NCBI RefSeq assembly: GCF_003002025.1
Contig: NZ_PVZB01000004.1
Coordinates: 62,001-126,000, forward strand
Length of the DNA: 64,000 bases
From: Paraburkholderia sp. BL25I1N1
Lineage (GTDB): Bacteria; Pseudomonadota; Gammaproteobacteria; Burkholderiales; Burkholderiaceae
Direction: 5' to 3'
The notes under the pieces are model-generated. The model made no database searches. It saw only the letters and a program-made list of their open reading frames with translations, and had not been told where the DNA came from. Shown in pieces: positions 8,803 through 18,888 of the stretch. Each line of letters begins with the position of its first letter. Positions within the stretch are counted from its first letter, which is position 1. Both the position numbers and the translations under genes were made by a program.

Positions 8803-10314
8803 ATGAAGCAGACAGCGCAACCCGCCGACCCGCAGTTCGCGGCCGGCGTGCAGGGCAGCAGTCTTTACAACGACGACCTTGCGCCGACCGGCGTCGCGCA
8901 GCGCACGTGGAAGTGGTATCACTTCGCCGCGCTGTGGGTGGGCATGGTGATGAACATCGCGTCGTACATGCTCGCCGCCGGTTTGACGGAAGAGGGCATG
9001 TCGCCGTGGCAAGCGGTGGCGACCGTGCTGCTCGGCAACCTGATCGTGCTGGTGCCGATGCTCTTGATCGGCCACGCCGGCGCGAAGCACGGCATTCCGT
9101 ACGCGGTGCTGGTGCGCTCCTCGTTCGGCACGCAGGGCGCCAAGCTGCCGGCAATGCTGCGCGCCATTGTGGCATGCGGCTGGTACGGGATTCAGACGTG
9201 GCTCGGCGGCAGCGCGATTTATACGCTGCTGAACATTCTCACCGGCAACGCGCTGCACGGCGCGGCGTTACCGTTTCTCGACATCTCGCTCGCGCAACTG
9301 GCGTGCTTCCTGGTGTTCTGGGCGCTGCAGATCTACTTCATCGTGCACGGCACGGATTCGATCCGCTGGCTCGAAAGCTGGTCCGCGCCGATCAAGATCG
9401 TGATGTGCATTGCACTGGTGTGGTGGGCGACATCGAAAGCGGGCGGTCTCGGCTCGATGCTGTCGGCGCCGTCGCAATTCGTGCCGGGCGGCAAGAAAGA
9501 AGGCCTGTTCTGGGCCACGTTCTGGCCCGGCCTCACGGCCATGGTCGGCTTCTGGGCCACGCTCGCGCTCAATATCCCCGACTTCACGCGCTTTGCCAGA
9601 ACGCAGCGCGATCAGATCATCGGCCAGTCGGTCGGCTTGCCGGTGCCGATGGCCTTGCTCTCGGTGATCTCGGTGGTTGTTACGTCGGCGACGGTGGTGA
9701 TCTACGGCAAGGCGATCTGGGATCCGATCGATCTGACGAGCCGCATGACCGGCATCGGCGTGGGTGTCGCGCTGATCATCCTGACGCTCGACACTATGTG
9801 CTGCAATCTCGCCGCGAATCTTGTCGGCCCGGCTTATGATTTTTCGAGCCTGTGGCCCAAGGGCATTTCGTATCGCGTGGGCGGCATGATCACCGCGACC
9901 ATCGCGATCGTCATGATGCCTTGGAAGATTCTCGCCACCACGCAGGGTTATATTTTTACGTGGCTGGTCGGCTACTCCGCGTTGCTCGGTCCCGTAGCGG
10001 GCATTCTGATGGTCGACTATTTCCTGATCCGCGGTACACGGCTCGACACGCGTGAACTGTTCGACGAACACGGCGAATACAGCTACACCGGCGGCTGGAA
10101 TATCGGCGCGGTGGTCGCGCTCGTGATCGGCGTGCTGCCGAATCTGCCGGGCTTCTTGCATACCGCGTTTCCGGCCTCGTTCCCGAACGTGCCGGCGATC
10201 TTCAATACGCTCTATACGTACGCGTGGTTTGTCGGACTCGCGTTGGCGTCGATCGTATATAGCGCGTGGATGAAGCTGAGCAAAGGACCGAGTGCGCGCG
10301 TGGCGAGCGCATAA
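8803..10314 (+). CDS. NCS1-family nucleobase/hydantoin:cation symporter
   Basis: A 503-residue integral membrane protein with about 12 hydrophobic segments and NCS1 signatures near the N-terminus (a cytoplasmic lead, then WKWYHFAALWVGMVMNIAS). This family imports uracil, allantoin, hydantoin and related rings with a cation. GGAGAG precedes ATG 8803. Its position between preA and dihydropyrimidinase makes uracil, thymine or dihydropyrimidines the likely cargo (inference). The loop sequence SLWPKGISYRVGG and the C-terminal membrane pair look intact. Confidence 0.9.
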   Translation: MKQTAQPADPQFAAGVQGSSLYNDDLAPTGVAQRTWKWYHFAALWVGMVMNIASYMLAAGLTEEGMSPWQAVATVLLGNLIVLVPMLLIGHAGAKHGIPYAVLVRSSFGTQGAKLPAMLRAIVACGWYGIQTWLGGSAIYTLLNILTGNALHGAALPFLDISLAQLACFLVFWALQIYFIVHGTDSIRWLESWSAPIKIVMCIALVWWATSKAGGLGSMLSAPSQFVPGGKKEGLFWATFWPGLTAMVGFWATLALNIPDFTRFARTQRDQIIGQSVGLPVPMALLSVISVVVTSATVVIYGKAIWDPIDLTSRMTGIGVGVALIILTLDTMCCNLAANLVGPAYDFSSLWPKGISYRVGGMITATIAIVMMPWKILATTQGYIFTWLVGYSALLGPVAGILMVDYFLIRGTRLDTRELFDEHGEYSYTGGWNIGAVVALVIGVLPNLPGFLHTAFPASFPNVPAIFNTLYTYAWFVGLALASIVYSAWMKLSKGPSARVASA

Positions 10315-10367
10315 AGCGGACCCACGAGTACAGCGAATGACGTAGCACCGAAACCAGCAGTTCATAA

Positions 10368-11831
<1,464 letters not shown>

Positions 11832-11851
11832 GCTATTCGCAATCCGCCAAT

Positions 11852-11890
11852 GGGCGGCGCCGCATTCAAACGCGGCGCCGCTCTTTTTTA
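11852..11890 (+). terminator. Rho-independent terminator after hydA
   Basis: A 10-base GC stem (gcggcgccgc, 11854-11863, repeated at 11872-11881; the 10-mer is self-complementary) with an 8-base loop, then TTTTTT. It closes the pyrimidine operon. Confidence 0.9.
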
Positions 11891-12072
11891 TGCCGCGCAT
11901 TCGCCGCGGCAGCACCGCTCTCGCGTTTTCCCCGATGGCGCGCGACATAGGTTCCGTGTTGCGATGCAACCCGCGTCTGTCCTATCTGCTGTAGAGTTGG
12001 AATCCGCGTCATACCAGAGGCCTTGGCTGTTCGCTTAGCACGCAAGCGCATATCGATCGAAAACCTGATCCT

Positions 12073-12101
12073 TTGTAAAAACGCAGGCCGTTTGCTACAG
12101 T
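12073..12101 (+). promoter_or_regulatory. Putative sigma-70 promoter of the amino-acid ABC operon
   Basis: TTGTAA (12073-12078), 17-base spacer, TACAGT (12096-12101), about 80 bases before the binding-protein start. Each hexamer matches four of six consensus positions. Confidence 0.4.
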
Positions 12102-12189
12102 CCGCCCACTCTGCAAGGCGCACGCGCCGGCGGGGACTGTCCAACACAAGACTCAGCCACCCACGTGGCACATTTGACGGAGCCGCCTG

Positions 12190-12972
12190 ATGAAATCGAT
12201 TCGTTCCATTCTGCTGATCGCGTTGTTCCAGGCCGTGGCCGTGAATTCCGCATTCGCCGCCGACGAACTCGCGCAGATCAAATCCGCCGGCGTGTTCAAG
12301 ATCGGCACCGAAGGCACCTATGCGCCGTTCACGTACCACGACGAATCGGGCAAGCTGACCGGTTTCGACGTCGAGATCGGCACCGAGATCGCGAAGCGTC
12401 TCGGCGTCAAGCCGCAATTCGTCGAAGGCAAATGGGACGGTCTGATTGCCGGCCTCGATGTGAACCGTTACGACGCGGTGATCAACGAAGTGGCCGTGAC
12501 CGATGCGCGCAAGGCCAAATACGATTTCTCCGATCCGTACATCACGTCGCACGCGGCGCTGATCGTGGCGTCGAACAACACCACGATCAAGAACTTCGAC
12601 GACCTGAAGGGTAAGAAGTCGGCCAATACGCTGACCAGCAACTTCGGCAAGATCGCGGCCGCGCACGGCGCGGAAGTGATCCCCGTGCAGGGCTTCAATG
12701 AGTCGATCGATCTGCTGACCTCGGGCCGCGTCGATGCCACCGTCAACGACTCGCTGTCGTTCCTCGACTTCAAGAAGCACAAGCCGGATGCGAAAGTGAA
12801 GATCGCCGCGCTCGATACCTCGCCCGACAGCAGCGACAAGTCCGCAGTGCTGATTCGCAAAGGCAGCCCGGAATTGCAGGCGGCGATCAACAAGGCGCTC
12901 GCCGACATGAAGAAAGACGGCACCTACGCGAAGATCTCGCAGAAGTATTTCGGCAAAGACGTCTCCCAGTAA
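12190..12972 (+). CDS. Polar amino-acid (cystine-type) ABC transporter binding protein
   Basis: A periplasmic substrate-binding protein of 260 residues with a signal peptide ending at about residue 23 (VNSAFA, then ADE). The mature part follows the family pattern: GTEGTYAPFTYHD, then TGFDVEIGTEIAKRLG, DGLIAGL, VTDARKAKYDFSDPY. It most resembles the FliY/TcyJ L-cystine group, but exact ligand cannot be read. It heads a three-gene set with a permease 22 bases downstream and an ATPase that overlaps the permease stop. Confidence 0.9.
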   Translation: MKSIRSILLIALFQAVAVNSAFAADELAQIKSAGVFKIGTEGTYAPFTYHDESGKLTGFDVEIGTEIAKRLGVKPQFVEGKWDGLIAGLDVNRYDAVINEVAVTDARKAKYDFSDPYITSHAALIVASNNTTIKNFDDLKGKKSANTLTSNFGKIAAAHGAEVIPVQGFNESIDLLTSGRVDATVNDSLSFLDFKKHKPDAKVKIAALDTSPDSSDKSAVLIRKGSPELQAAINKALADMKKDGTYAKISQKYFGKDVSQ

Positions 12973-12994
12973 ACGCCTTCCGCGAGTCTGAATC

Positions 12995-13672
12995 ATGCCG
13001 GCATGGTTGCATCTGATGGCGCAGTCGCTGTGGCCCCTGCTGTATGCGGGGCTCGTGTTTACCGTGCCGCTCACGCTGATCTCGTTCGCGATCGGGCTCG
13101 CGCTGGCGTTTCTCGTCGCGCTGGTCCGCTTGTTCGGACCGAAGTGGGCGGTGGCGGTCGTGCGCTTCTATGTATGGTTGTTTCGCGGCTCGCCGTTGCT
13201 CGTGCAACTGTTCGTGATCTTCTACGGCTTGCCGAACGTAGGCATCGTGCTCGATCCGTTGACGGCGGCGATCATCGGCTTTTCGCTGAATGTCGGCGCG
13301 TACAACTCCGAAGTGATACGCGGCGTGATCGAGTCGATCCCTAAAGGGCAATGGGAAGCGGCGTATTCGATGGGGATGACGCGCGAGCAGGCCTTGCGTC
13401 GCGCGATCCTGCCGCAAGCTGCGCGCGTTGCGTTGCCGCCATTGTCCAATTCGTTTATCGCGCTGGTGAAGGACACTTCGCTCGCAGCGGTGCTGACCGT
13501 GCCCGAGGTGTTTCAGGCGGCGCAACGTATCGCATCGGTGACTTATGAGCCGTTGATTCTGTACACGGAAGCCGCGCTGGTTTATCTGGTGTTCAGTTCC
13601 GTGTTGTCGTCGGCGCAAGTCAGGCTCGAGCGCAAGTTCGGGCGCCACGCACTTTTCCAGGCAGGCAACTGA
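12995..13672 (+). CDS. Polar amino-acid ABC transporter permease (HisM/YecS family)
   Basis: A 225-residue inner-membrane permease with about five hydrophobic segments. The cytoplasmic loop that contacts the ATPase is visible as the EAA-type stretch WEAAYSMGMTREQALRRAIL. It lies between the binding protein and ATPase genes, and its TGA overlaps the ATPase ATG by one base (TGATG), which indicates translational coupling. Probably forms a homodimer in the membrane, as is usual when one permease gene is present. Confidence 0.92.
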   Translation: MPAWLHLMAQSLWPLLYAGLVFTVPLTLISFAIGLALAFLVALVRLFGPKWAVAVVRFYVWLFRGSPLLVQLFVIFYGLPNVGIVLDPLTAAIIGFSLNVGAYNSEVIRGVIESIPKGQWEAAYSMGMTREQALRRAILPQAARVALPPLSNSFIALVKDTSLAAVLTVPEVFQAAQRIASVTYEPLILYTEAALVYLVFSSVLSSAQVRLERKFGRHALFQAGN

Positions 13673-14460
13673 TGATCCGGCTGGAAAAAATCGACAAGTA
13701 TTTCGGCGGCCTGCGGGTGCTCAACTCGGTCGATCTTCAACTCGCCTCGGGTAATGTCACCGCGTTGATCGGTCCATCGGGCAGCGGCAAGAGCACGCTG
13801 TTGCGTTGCGTGAATCTGCTCGAGATTCCAGAGTCCGGGGCTCTCGAACTCGGCGACCAGCGGCTGGAATTCAGCCGCGACCAGCGGCCTTCTCGCGAAG
13901 CGGTGCTGACGATTCGCCGCCGCACCGGCATGGTGTTCCAGAACTTTCAGCTGTTTCCGCATCTGACGGTGCGGCAGAACGTGATGGAAGGCTTGGTGAC
14001 CGTGCTGAAGTGGGACAAGGACAAAGCACGCGCTCGCGCGGACGAGTTGCTGGAAAAGGTCGGCATCGCGCAGAAGGCGGACGCATGGCCTTCCACGCTG
14101 TCGGGCGGTCAGCAGCAGCGGGTGGCGATTGCGCGGGCGTTGGCGCCGTCGCCGGAAGTGCTGTTATGCGACGAGCCGACCTCGGCGCTCGATCCTGGGC
14201 TCGCCGCGGAAGTGGTGGAAGTGCTCAAGCAGCTCGCCGTTGAAGGCATGACCATGCTGATGGCCACGCACGACTTGCGGCTCGCCGCGACGATCGCGCG
14301 GGACGTGGTGTTTCTGAATAACGGCGTGGTGGTGGAGGCCGGGCCGTCGCGCGAGATTTTCATGCAGCCGCGCGCGCCGGAAACGGAGCGTTTCGTCTCG
14401 ACGTTGACGCATAGTTTGCCGGATGAATGGACTGAACCGGGCGGAGCCGGACGGCGGTAA
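13672..14460 (+). CDS. Polar amino-acid ABC transporter ATP-binding protein
   Basis: A 262-residue GlnQ/YecC-type ATPase. Walker A (GPSGSGKST), signature (LSGGQQQR) and Walker B with D-loop (LLCDEPTSALD) are intact. It is the last gene of the importer operon, starting one base into the permease stop codon. The 14-residue insert after ELGDQRLEFS is a little longer than in short GlnQ proteins but does not break any motif. Confidence 0.93.
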   Translation: MIRLEKIDKYFGGLRVLNSVDLQLASGNVTALIGPSGSGKSTLLRCVNLLEIPESGALELGDQRLEFSRDQRPSREAVLTIRRRTGMVFQNFQLFPHLTVRQNVMEGLVTVLKWDKDKARARADELLEKVGIAQKADAWPSTLSGGQQQRVAIARALAPSPEVLLCDEPTSALDPGLAAEVVEVLKQLAVEGMTMLMATHDLRLAATIARDVVFLNNGVVVEAGPSREIFMQPRAPETERFVSTLTHSLPDEWTEPGGAGRR

Positions 14461-14618
14461 TGCGGCAGGGTAGGCATGCGGCAGGCCGCAAGCCGCAGCG
14501 GCATGACTGCGATGCGCCAGCACGGCGACGCACCAAGACAGCAGCCAAACAACAGGGGGCGTCGGAACGCCCCCTTCTAACAACACCGCTACGCAGTCGC
14601 AGCCACGCTCATCGAACC

Positions 14619-16346
14619 TTAAACGCCCACGCTTTCCGCGGCATTGTTCATCGCGGCGTCAAAGAAACTTTCCCGCGCCTGCGCATTGACGCGAGCGTAA
14701 GCGCGATTGACCCCGCTGATCACCGCGCGAATCGACGCCGTCACCAGATTGGCGTCGATGCCGACGCCGAACGCGCTGCCGGTCACATCGGCGCCGGCCA
14801 TTTCGGCCACCGCTACCGCGCGGGCATCCGCGCCTTGCGTCAACGCGCGTTCTTCATAGTGCTGAATTCGCACCGGCACGCCGATCGCGTGCATCAGCGC
14901 GTCGAGCGGGCCGTTGCCTTCGCCGGTCAGCACGCGCCGCGTGCCGTGGATATCGACCGTCAGTTTGATGCGCTCGCGCCCATCGCGCTCGGCGAGGCTG
15001 TGGCCCACGTAATGAATCGGCGCGGTGTTCTGCACATATTCCTGCTGGAACAATTCCCAGATCTGCGCGGACGTGACTTCCTGGCCGCTGTCGTCGGTGA
15101 AGCGCTGCACGGCCGAGCTGAAGTCCACCTGCAGGCGGCGCGGCAACACGACGCCGTAGCCCTGTTCGAGCAGATACGCGATGCCGCCCTTGCCGGACTG
15201 ACTGTTCACGCGAATTACCGAATCGTAGGTGCGGCCGAGATCGGCCGGATCGATCGGCATGTAGGGCACTTCCCAGACCGCGTCCGGCTTCTGCACCGAG
15301 AAACCCTTCTTGATCGCGTCCTGATGCGAGCCCGAGAAGGCCGTGAACACCAGATCGCCGACATACGGATGACGCGGATGGATCGGCAACTGCGTGCATT
15401 CTTCCGCGGTACGCGCGACTTCGTTGATGTTCGAGAAGTCGAGGCCCGGATCGACGCCCTGCGTGTACAGGTTCAATGCGAGCGTGACGAGGTCCACATT
15501 GCCGGTGCGCTCGCCGTTGCCGAACAAGCAGCCTTCGATACGATCCGCGCCGGCCATCACGGCGAGTTCAGCGGCGGCCACGGCGGTGCCGCGATCGTTA
15601 TGGGGATGCACCGAGATGATCAGCGAATCGCGGCGCGCGAGATTGCGGTGCATCCACTCGATCTGGTCCGCGTAGATGTTCGGCGTGGACATTTCGACGG
15701 TGGCCGGCAAGTTGACGATGGCCTTGTGTTCCGGCGTCGGTTGCCAGACATCGAACACGGCGTCGCAGACTTCCTTGGCGAATTCGATTTCCGTGCCGCT
15801 GAACACTTCCGGGCTGTACTGGAACGTGAACTGCGTTTCCGGCATGGTGGCGGCGATGCGCTTCATCGTGCGCGCAGCGTTTTGCGCCAGTTCCTTCACG
15901 CCGCTCTTTTCCAGATTGAAGACGATCTTGCGGAATTCCGGCGCGGTCGCGTTGTACAGGTGGACGATGGCGCGCGGCACGCCACGCAAGGATTCGAAGG
16001 TGCGCTCGATCAGGTCGTCGCGCGCTTGCGTCAAGACTTCGATGGTGACGTCGTCGGGGATATGGCCGCCTTCGATCAGCTCACGCACGAAATTGAAGTC
16101 GGTCTGCGAAGCGGACGGAAACGCGACTTCGATTTCCTTGAAGCCGATCTGCACCAGCGTCTTGAACATGCGCATCTTGCGTTGCGCGTCCATCGGCTCG
16201 AACAGCGACTGATTGCCGTCGCGCAGGTCGGTGCTCATCCAGATCGGCGGGTGCGTGATGGTGCGCGACGGCCACTGGCGATCCGTCAAGGTGACGGGCT
16301 TGAACGAGCGGTATTTGGTAGCGGGGTTCTTCAACATTTTCATCAT
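14619..16346 (-). CDS. leuA: 2-isopropylmalate synthase
   Basis: LeuA condenses acetyl-CoA with 2-oxoisovalerate, the first committed step to leucine. The 575-residue protein is of the longer LeuA type. Catalytic-barrel motifs include STDLRDGNQ and HPHNDRGTA, and the C-terminal regulatory domain has [21 protein letters not shown], the part that senses leucine. Three ATGs lie close together (16346, 16343, 16337); GGATG spacing slightly favours the third. No other leu genes are adjacent. A leucine-rich leader peptide and competing hairpins lie upstream, so attenuation by leucyl-tRNA is likely. Confidence 0.96.
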   Translation of the reverse strand: MMKMLKNPATKYRSFKPVTLTDRQWPSRTITHPPIWMSTDLRDGNQSLFEPMDAQRKMRMFKTLVQIGFKEIEVAFPSASQTDFNFVRELIEGGHIPDDVTIEVLTQARDDLIERTFESLRGVPRAIVHLYNATAPEFRKIVFNLEKSGVKELAQNAARTMKRIAATMPETQFTFQYSPEVFSGTEIEFAKEVCDAVFDVWQPTPEHKAIVNLPATVEMSTPNIYADQIEWMHRNLARRDSLIISVHPHNDRGTAVAAAELAVMAGADRIEGCLFGNGERTGNVDLVTLALNLYTQGVDPGLDFSNINEVARTAEECTQLPIHPRHPYVGDLVFTAFSGSHQDAIKKGFSVQKPDAVWEVPYMPIDPADLGRTYDSVIRVNSQSGKGGIAYLLEQGYGVVLPRRLQVDFSSAVQRFTDDSGQEVTSAQIWELFQQEYVQNTAPIHYVGHSLAERDGRERIKLTVDIHGTRRVLTGEGNGPLDALMHAIGVPVRIQHYEERALTQGADARAVAVAEMAGADVTGSAFGVGIDANLVTASIRAVISGVNRAYARVNAQARESFFDAAMNNAAESVGV

Positions 16347-16373
16347 CCGTGGGTGAGACCAGGTAGCTGGGAG

Positions 16374-16420
16374 TCGACCGGACGACGAAAAGACATGACG
16401 AGGCGCCGGTCGAAAACCGG
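16374..16420 (-). promoter_or_regulatory. Mutually exclusive hairpins in the leuA leader
   Basis: The segment ccggt at 16406-16410 can pair with accgg at 16416-16420 (short hairpin). Extended to ccggtcga (16406-16413) it can instead pair with tcgaccgg at 16374-16381 (8-base stem). The two structures exclude each other, as in attenuators. No U-run follows, so control might act on Rho or on translation instead. Confidence 0.5.
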
Positions 16421-16463
16421 GGCTGGGTCAGTTACTGGGGAATTTTGCGGTGCTTCGGGTGTT

Positions 16464-16544
16464 TCAGATGGAAGCGCGCAGCAGCAGACCTAGCCCGGTA
16501 GAGGGGGCTAGTAGTAGCGATAGGATGGTCTGGGCGCGGTACAT
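16464..16544 (-). CDS. leuA leader peptide (leucine-rich, CTA-rich)
   Basis: A 26-residue ORF ending 117 bases before leuA. It carries eight leucines: one at residue 8, runs at 10-12 and 20-22, and one at 18. Five of the eight use the rare codon CTA; the other three are CTG. An in-frame ATG at 16562 would add six residues and two more leucines, one of them CTA. Neither start has a Shine-Dalgarno. The codons themselves form a hairpin (16490-16496 with 16505-16511, flanked by cagac/gtctg). This is the design of an amino-acid attenuation leader. Detected by reading the sequence; not tested. Confidence 0.75.
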   Translation of the reverse strand: MYRAQTILSLLLAPSTGLGLLLRASI

Positions 16545-16552
16545 AGTGCGCA

Positions 16553-16581
16553 ATAGGACCATATTATCGGGACGGCGTCAA
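16553..16581 (-). promoter_or_regulatory. Weak candidate promoter for leuA leader
   Basis: On the minus strand TTGACG (16581 to 16576), 17 bases, then TCCTAT (16558 to 16553). It would start transcription almost at the leader ATG 16544. The -10 is poor; an alternative GATAATAT lies at 16568-16561 without a -35. Confidence 0.3.
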
Positions 16582-16615
16582 GCGCCGTTCCCTTGTGGCT
16601 TGAGACTGGCGGAGG

Positions 16616-17497
16616 TCAATGCGCCGGTTTCACGAAGCGCAAAGTCATGCGATCCGATTCGCCGATCGCCGCATATTTCGCCCGGTCGACGTCGCCACCT
16701 TCGAAGGTCGGCGGCAGCGACCAGACGCCGTTCGGGTAGTTTTTCGTGTCGCGCGGGTTGGCGTTCACTTCGCTCTTTCCGGCCAGTTCGAAGCCGGCCG
16801 CGCGTGCGTGTTCGATCACGTAGTCTTCCGTCACATAGCCGGTGTCGATGGTCTGTTGCAGCGAGGTCCCCGGCGCCGCGCGATGTTCCTCGACACCGAG
16901 CACACCACCCGGCTTGAGCGCCGCGTAGAACGCGCGCAGGTTGGCGTCGATCTGGCCGTCCTTGATCCAGTTATGGATGTTGCGGAAGGTCAGGACCTCG
17001 TCGACGCTGGCATCGGCCGGAAAACCGCTGAACTGGCCGGCGTGCAGCGTGCCGACCACGACATGGCCGTACACGGCGGGCGTGGCCGCCAGCTTGCGCG
17101 CGAACGCGGCCCGATTGGCCTGTGTTTCCGCCGATGGCGCACTCTGCGGGCCGTCGTACTGCGCTTCGTAGAGCTTGCCGTGCTCGCGCAGATACGGCGC
17201 GAGGATATCCGTGTACCAGCCGCCGCCCGGCTCGATCTCCAGCACGCTTTGCGACGGCGCGAGTTCAAAGAATTGCAGCGTTTCCTTCGGATGGCGGTAG
17301 ACGTCGCGGGCGCGGGCCTTGTCGCCGCGTTGCGGTCCGGAAATCGCGGCATCGAGCAGCGCCGGACTGGACGATGCGGAAGTTGACGCGGAATTCGAGG
17401 CCGACGGGCCGGCGCAGGCCGCCAGCAGCAGCGTTGCGGTGAGCGTCGCAAGCGTGGCGCGCAGCATGCGAGCCTGAAGATTGGGTTGTGGGTTCAT
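16616..17497 (-). CDS. Lipoprotein with class I SAM-methyltransferase-like fold
   Basis: A 293-residue protein with a lipoprotein signal (ATLTATLLLAACAG, lipobox LAAC at about residue 25). The body has a methyltransferase-like motif I, VLEIEPGGGWYTDILAPYL, and a later FRNIHNWIKDG...KPGGVLGVEEH region. Exported proteins of this type are annotated as methyltransferases although SAM is not expected in the periplasm, so enzymatic function is doubtful. The frame opens at 17749, but ATG 17497 gives a correct signal peptide and has GGA in front; 17506 is an alternative. It is divergent from the small exported protein at 17771. Confidence 0.75.
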   Translation of the reverse strand: MNPQPNLQARMLRATLATLTATLLLAACAGPSASNSASTSASSSPALLDAAISGPQRGDKARARDVYRHPKETLQFFELAPSQSVLEIEPGGGWYTDILAPYLREHGKLYEAQYDGPQSAPSAETQANRAAFARKLAATPAVYGHVVVGTLHAGQFSGFPADASVDEVLTFRNIHNWIKDGQIDANLRAFYAALKPGGVLGVEEHRAAPGTSLQQTIDTGYVTEDYVIEHARAAGFELAGKSEVNANPRDTKNYPNGVWSLPPTFEGGDVDRAKYAAIGESDRMTLRFVKPAH

Positions 17498-17770
17498 GAC
17501 GTCCATTATCGGGCGCGACCGCGCGGGAACAAAATCGGTAATAGGCGTAAGGATAGGCGTTCGCCGGGTTTCGCGTGGCGCTCGCCGCAACCGGAATAAA
17601 AGACCGTGCCCGCCGGTTTCCCTGTTGACCGCGGCGCGTCCTGACGGTCGCCGAATCCGAAGCGCGGCGTGGCGCGTATAACTGGTGTGGTGAGTTGGCC
17701 GTCGCGTGCGGGCCTGTTGTATGCCGGGGCGCGACTTGATCCCCTTCATTTCATTTTGCCGGAGGCAGGT

Positions 17771-18100
17771 ATGAAACGAACATCGACGATGTCGCAGGTA
17801 GGGCGGGTTTTACTGTGCGCGGCCGCGTGCGCGATCGCCGCACAGGTGGGCGCGCAGGGTTTGAGCCCGCAGGACGACATGAACGCGCCGCAAAACAGCA
17901 CGCGTTTGATGCCGAACGCGGCGCGAGGCAGCGAATATCCGACGCACGGCAACCAGCAGGCAGGGGAAATGAACCTGAATCCGACCGACCCGCGCGCGCA
18001 ACTGGTCAACGGCCTGCCGAATCACACCAATTCCGGCGGTTATGGTTCGCCGCTCGCCGGCGTGCGCACCTACGTGCAACCGGCAATGCCCTCGAATTGA
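17771..18100 (+). CDS. Small exported protein of unknown function
   Basis: A 109-residue protein with a signal peptide (VLLCAAACAIAAQVGAQG, cleavage probably after AQ at about residue 26). The mature part is Asn/Pro/Gly-rich with no recognised domain. The frame opens at 17669, but ATG 17771 has GGAGG eight bases upstream and starts the signal peptide properly. No function is proposed. Confidence 0.7.
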   Translation: MKRTSTMSQVGRVLLCAAACAIAAQVGAQGLSPQDDMNAPQNSTRLMPNAARGSEYPTHGNQQAGEMNLNPTDPRAQLVNGLPNHTNSGGYGSPLAGVRTYVQPAMPSN

Positions 18101-18414
18101 GCGGCCGCACGGACAACAGTCGTGTTGCATCGCGCGTTGGATAGCAGCGCATCCTCGCACGGACTGTTTTGTTCAATTGAGCTTTTTCGGGCGATGGGCC
18201 GCGTGTGGCCTGAATACGGGTACGGGTCGGAGTTCGAACACGATTGGCAGCGTACCGCTCTGCGCGATCACCGCGACGCCGATGGCCACCAGGATCAGCA
18301 GTAGCAGCGCGCTGCCATCGCACCGGATCGGCGTGCCTCGCCGGTGCCCGACGCCGCTGCCGTTGAAGCAGGCCGTAAGCTACAATTGCCGACGGCTTGA
18401 AAAACGGAACATCA
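18101..18414. other. Intergenic stretch without supported gene
   Basis: No ORF with a credible start, no tRNA-like fold and no clear terminator was seen. A TACAAT at 18382-18387 is a possible -10 box for the following lipoprotein gene. Confidence 0.4.
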
Positions 18415-18867
18415 ATGAAGATTCGGATTCTCTCTCTCGTCTGCGTCACGACCGCCGCTGCGCTGCTGGCGGGCTGCACGGCCGTCTACAAGAACACGGA
18501 CGCATGCGAACAGTTGATGCGAAGCAAGCTGGCGGAAACGTCGCCCGATACGCTCAAGATCACCCATGCCGCCACCGGTATCCACGGCTCGCGCGTGGTG
18601 GTCGAAGGATCGATCGAACGGGCGGCGGTCCCGGCGTCAGCGCCCGGGGCGGCGAGTGCGCCGCTCGCAGCTTCGGCTGTGGCTGTAGGTGCGGCAGGCG
18701 CATCGGATGCGTCGGCAACCGGAGGGTTCTGGTTCAAATCCGCCAGGACGCGGAAGACCGTCACGCCGGCGGCCGCGGAGTGCACGTTCAACGGCCCGAC
18801 GCTGAGCGCATTCAACTGGCTCGCGCCGGCCAATCTGGCGACACCGGCCACCAGCGCGACCGAGTAG
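18415..18867 (+). CDS. Small lipoprotein of unknown function
   Basis: A 150-residue lipoprotein; signal LVCVTTAAALLAGC places the lipidated cysteine at about residue 20. The middle is a low-complexity Ala/Ser/Pro linker, flanked by a Cys-containing N-terminal part (DACEQLMRSKLAE) and a C-terminal FNGPTLSAFNW. ATG 18415 is preferred to 18397 because it begins the signal peptide directly. It converges on the glycosyltransferase gene, stop to stop with 21 bases between. Confidence 0.7.
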   Translation: MKIRILSLVCVTTAAALLAGCTAVYKNTDACEQLMRSKLAETSPDTLKITHAATGIHGSRVVVEGSIERAAVPASAPGAASAPLAASAVAVGAAGASDASATGGFWFKSARTRKTVTPAAAECTFNGPTLSAFNWLAPANLATPATSATE

Positions 18868-18888
18868 CACAGCGCGCGGCGCCGAAAC

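Noticed and set aside
7055..9175. A 706-codon minus-strand frame over preA and the NCS1 gene
   Set aside because: Antisense to two well-supported genes; no ribosome site and no recognisable motif.
14555..14574. Stem gggggcg / cgccccc between the ABC and leuA genes
   Set aside because: Could be a bidirectional terminator but no T-run follows; evidence too thin to list.
14460..16493. A 677-codon plus-strand open frame over leuA
   Set aside because: It is antisense to a clear leuA gene; GC-rich codon bias opens the opposite strand. The translation is His/Arg-rich with no domain pattern.
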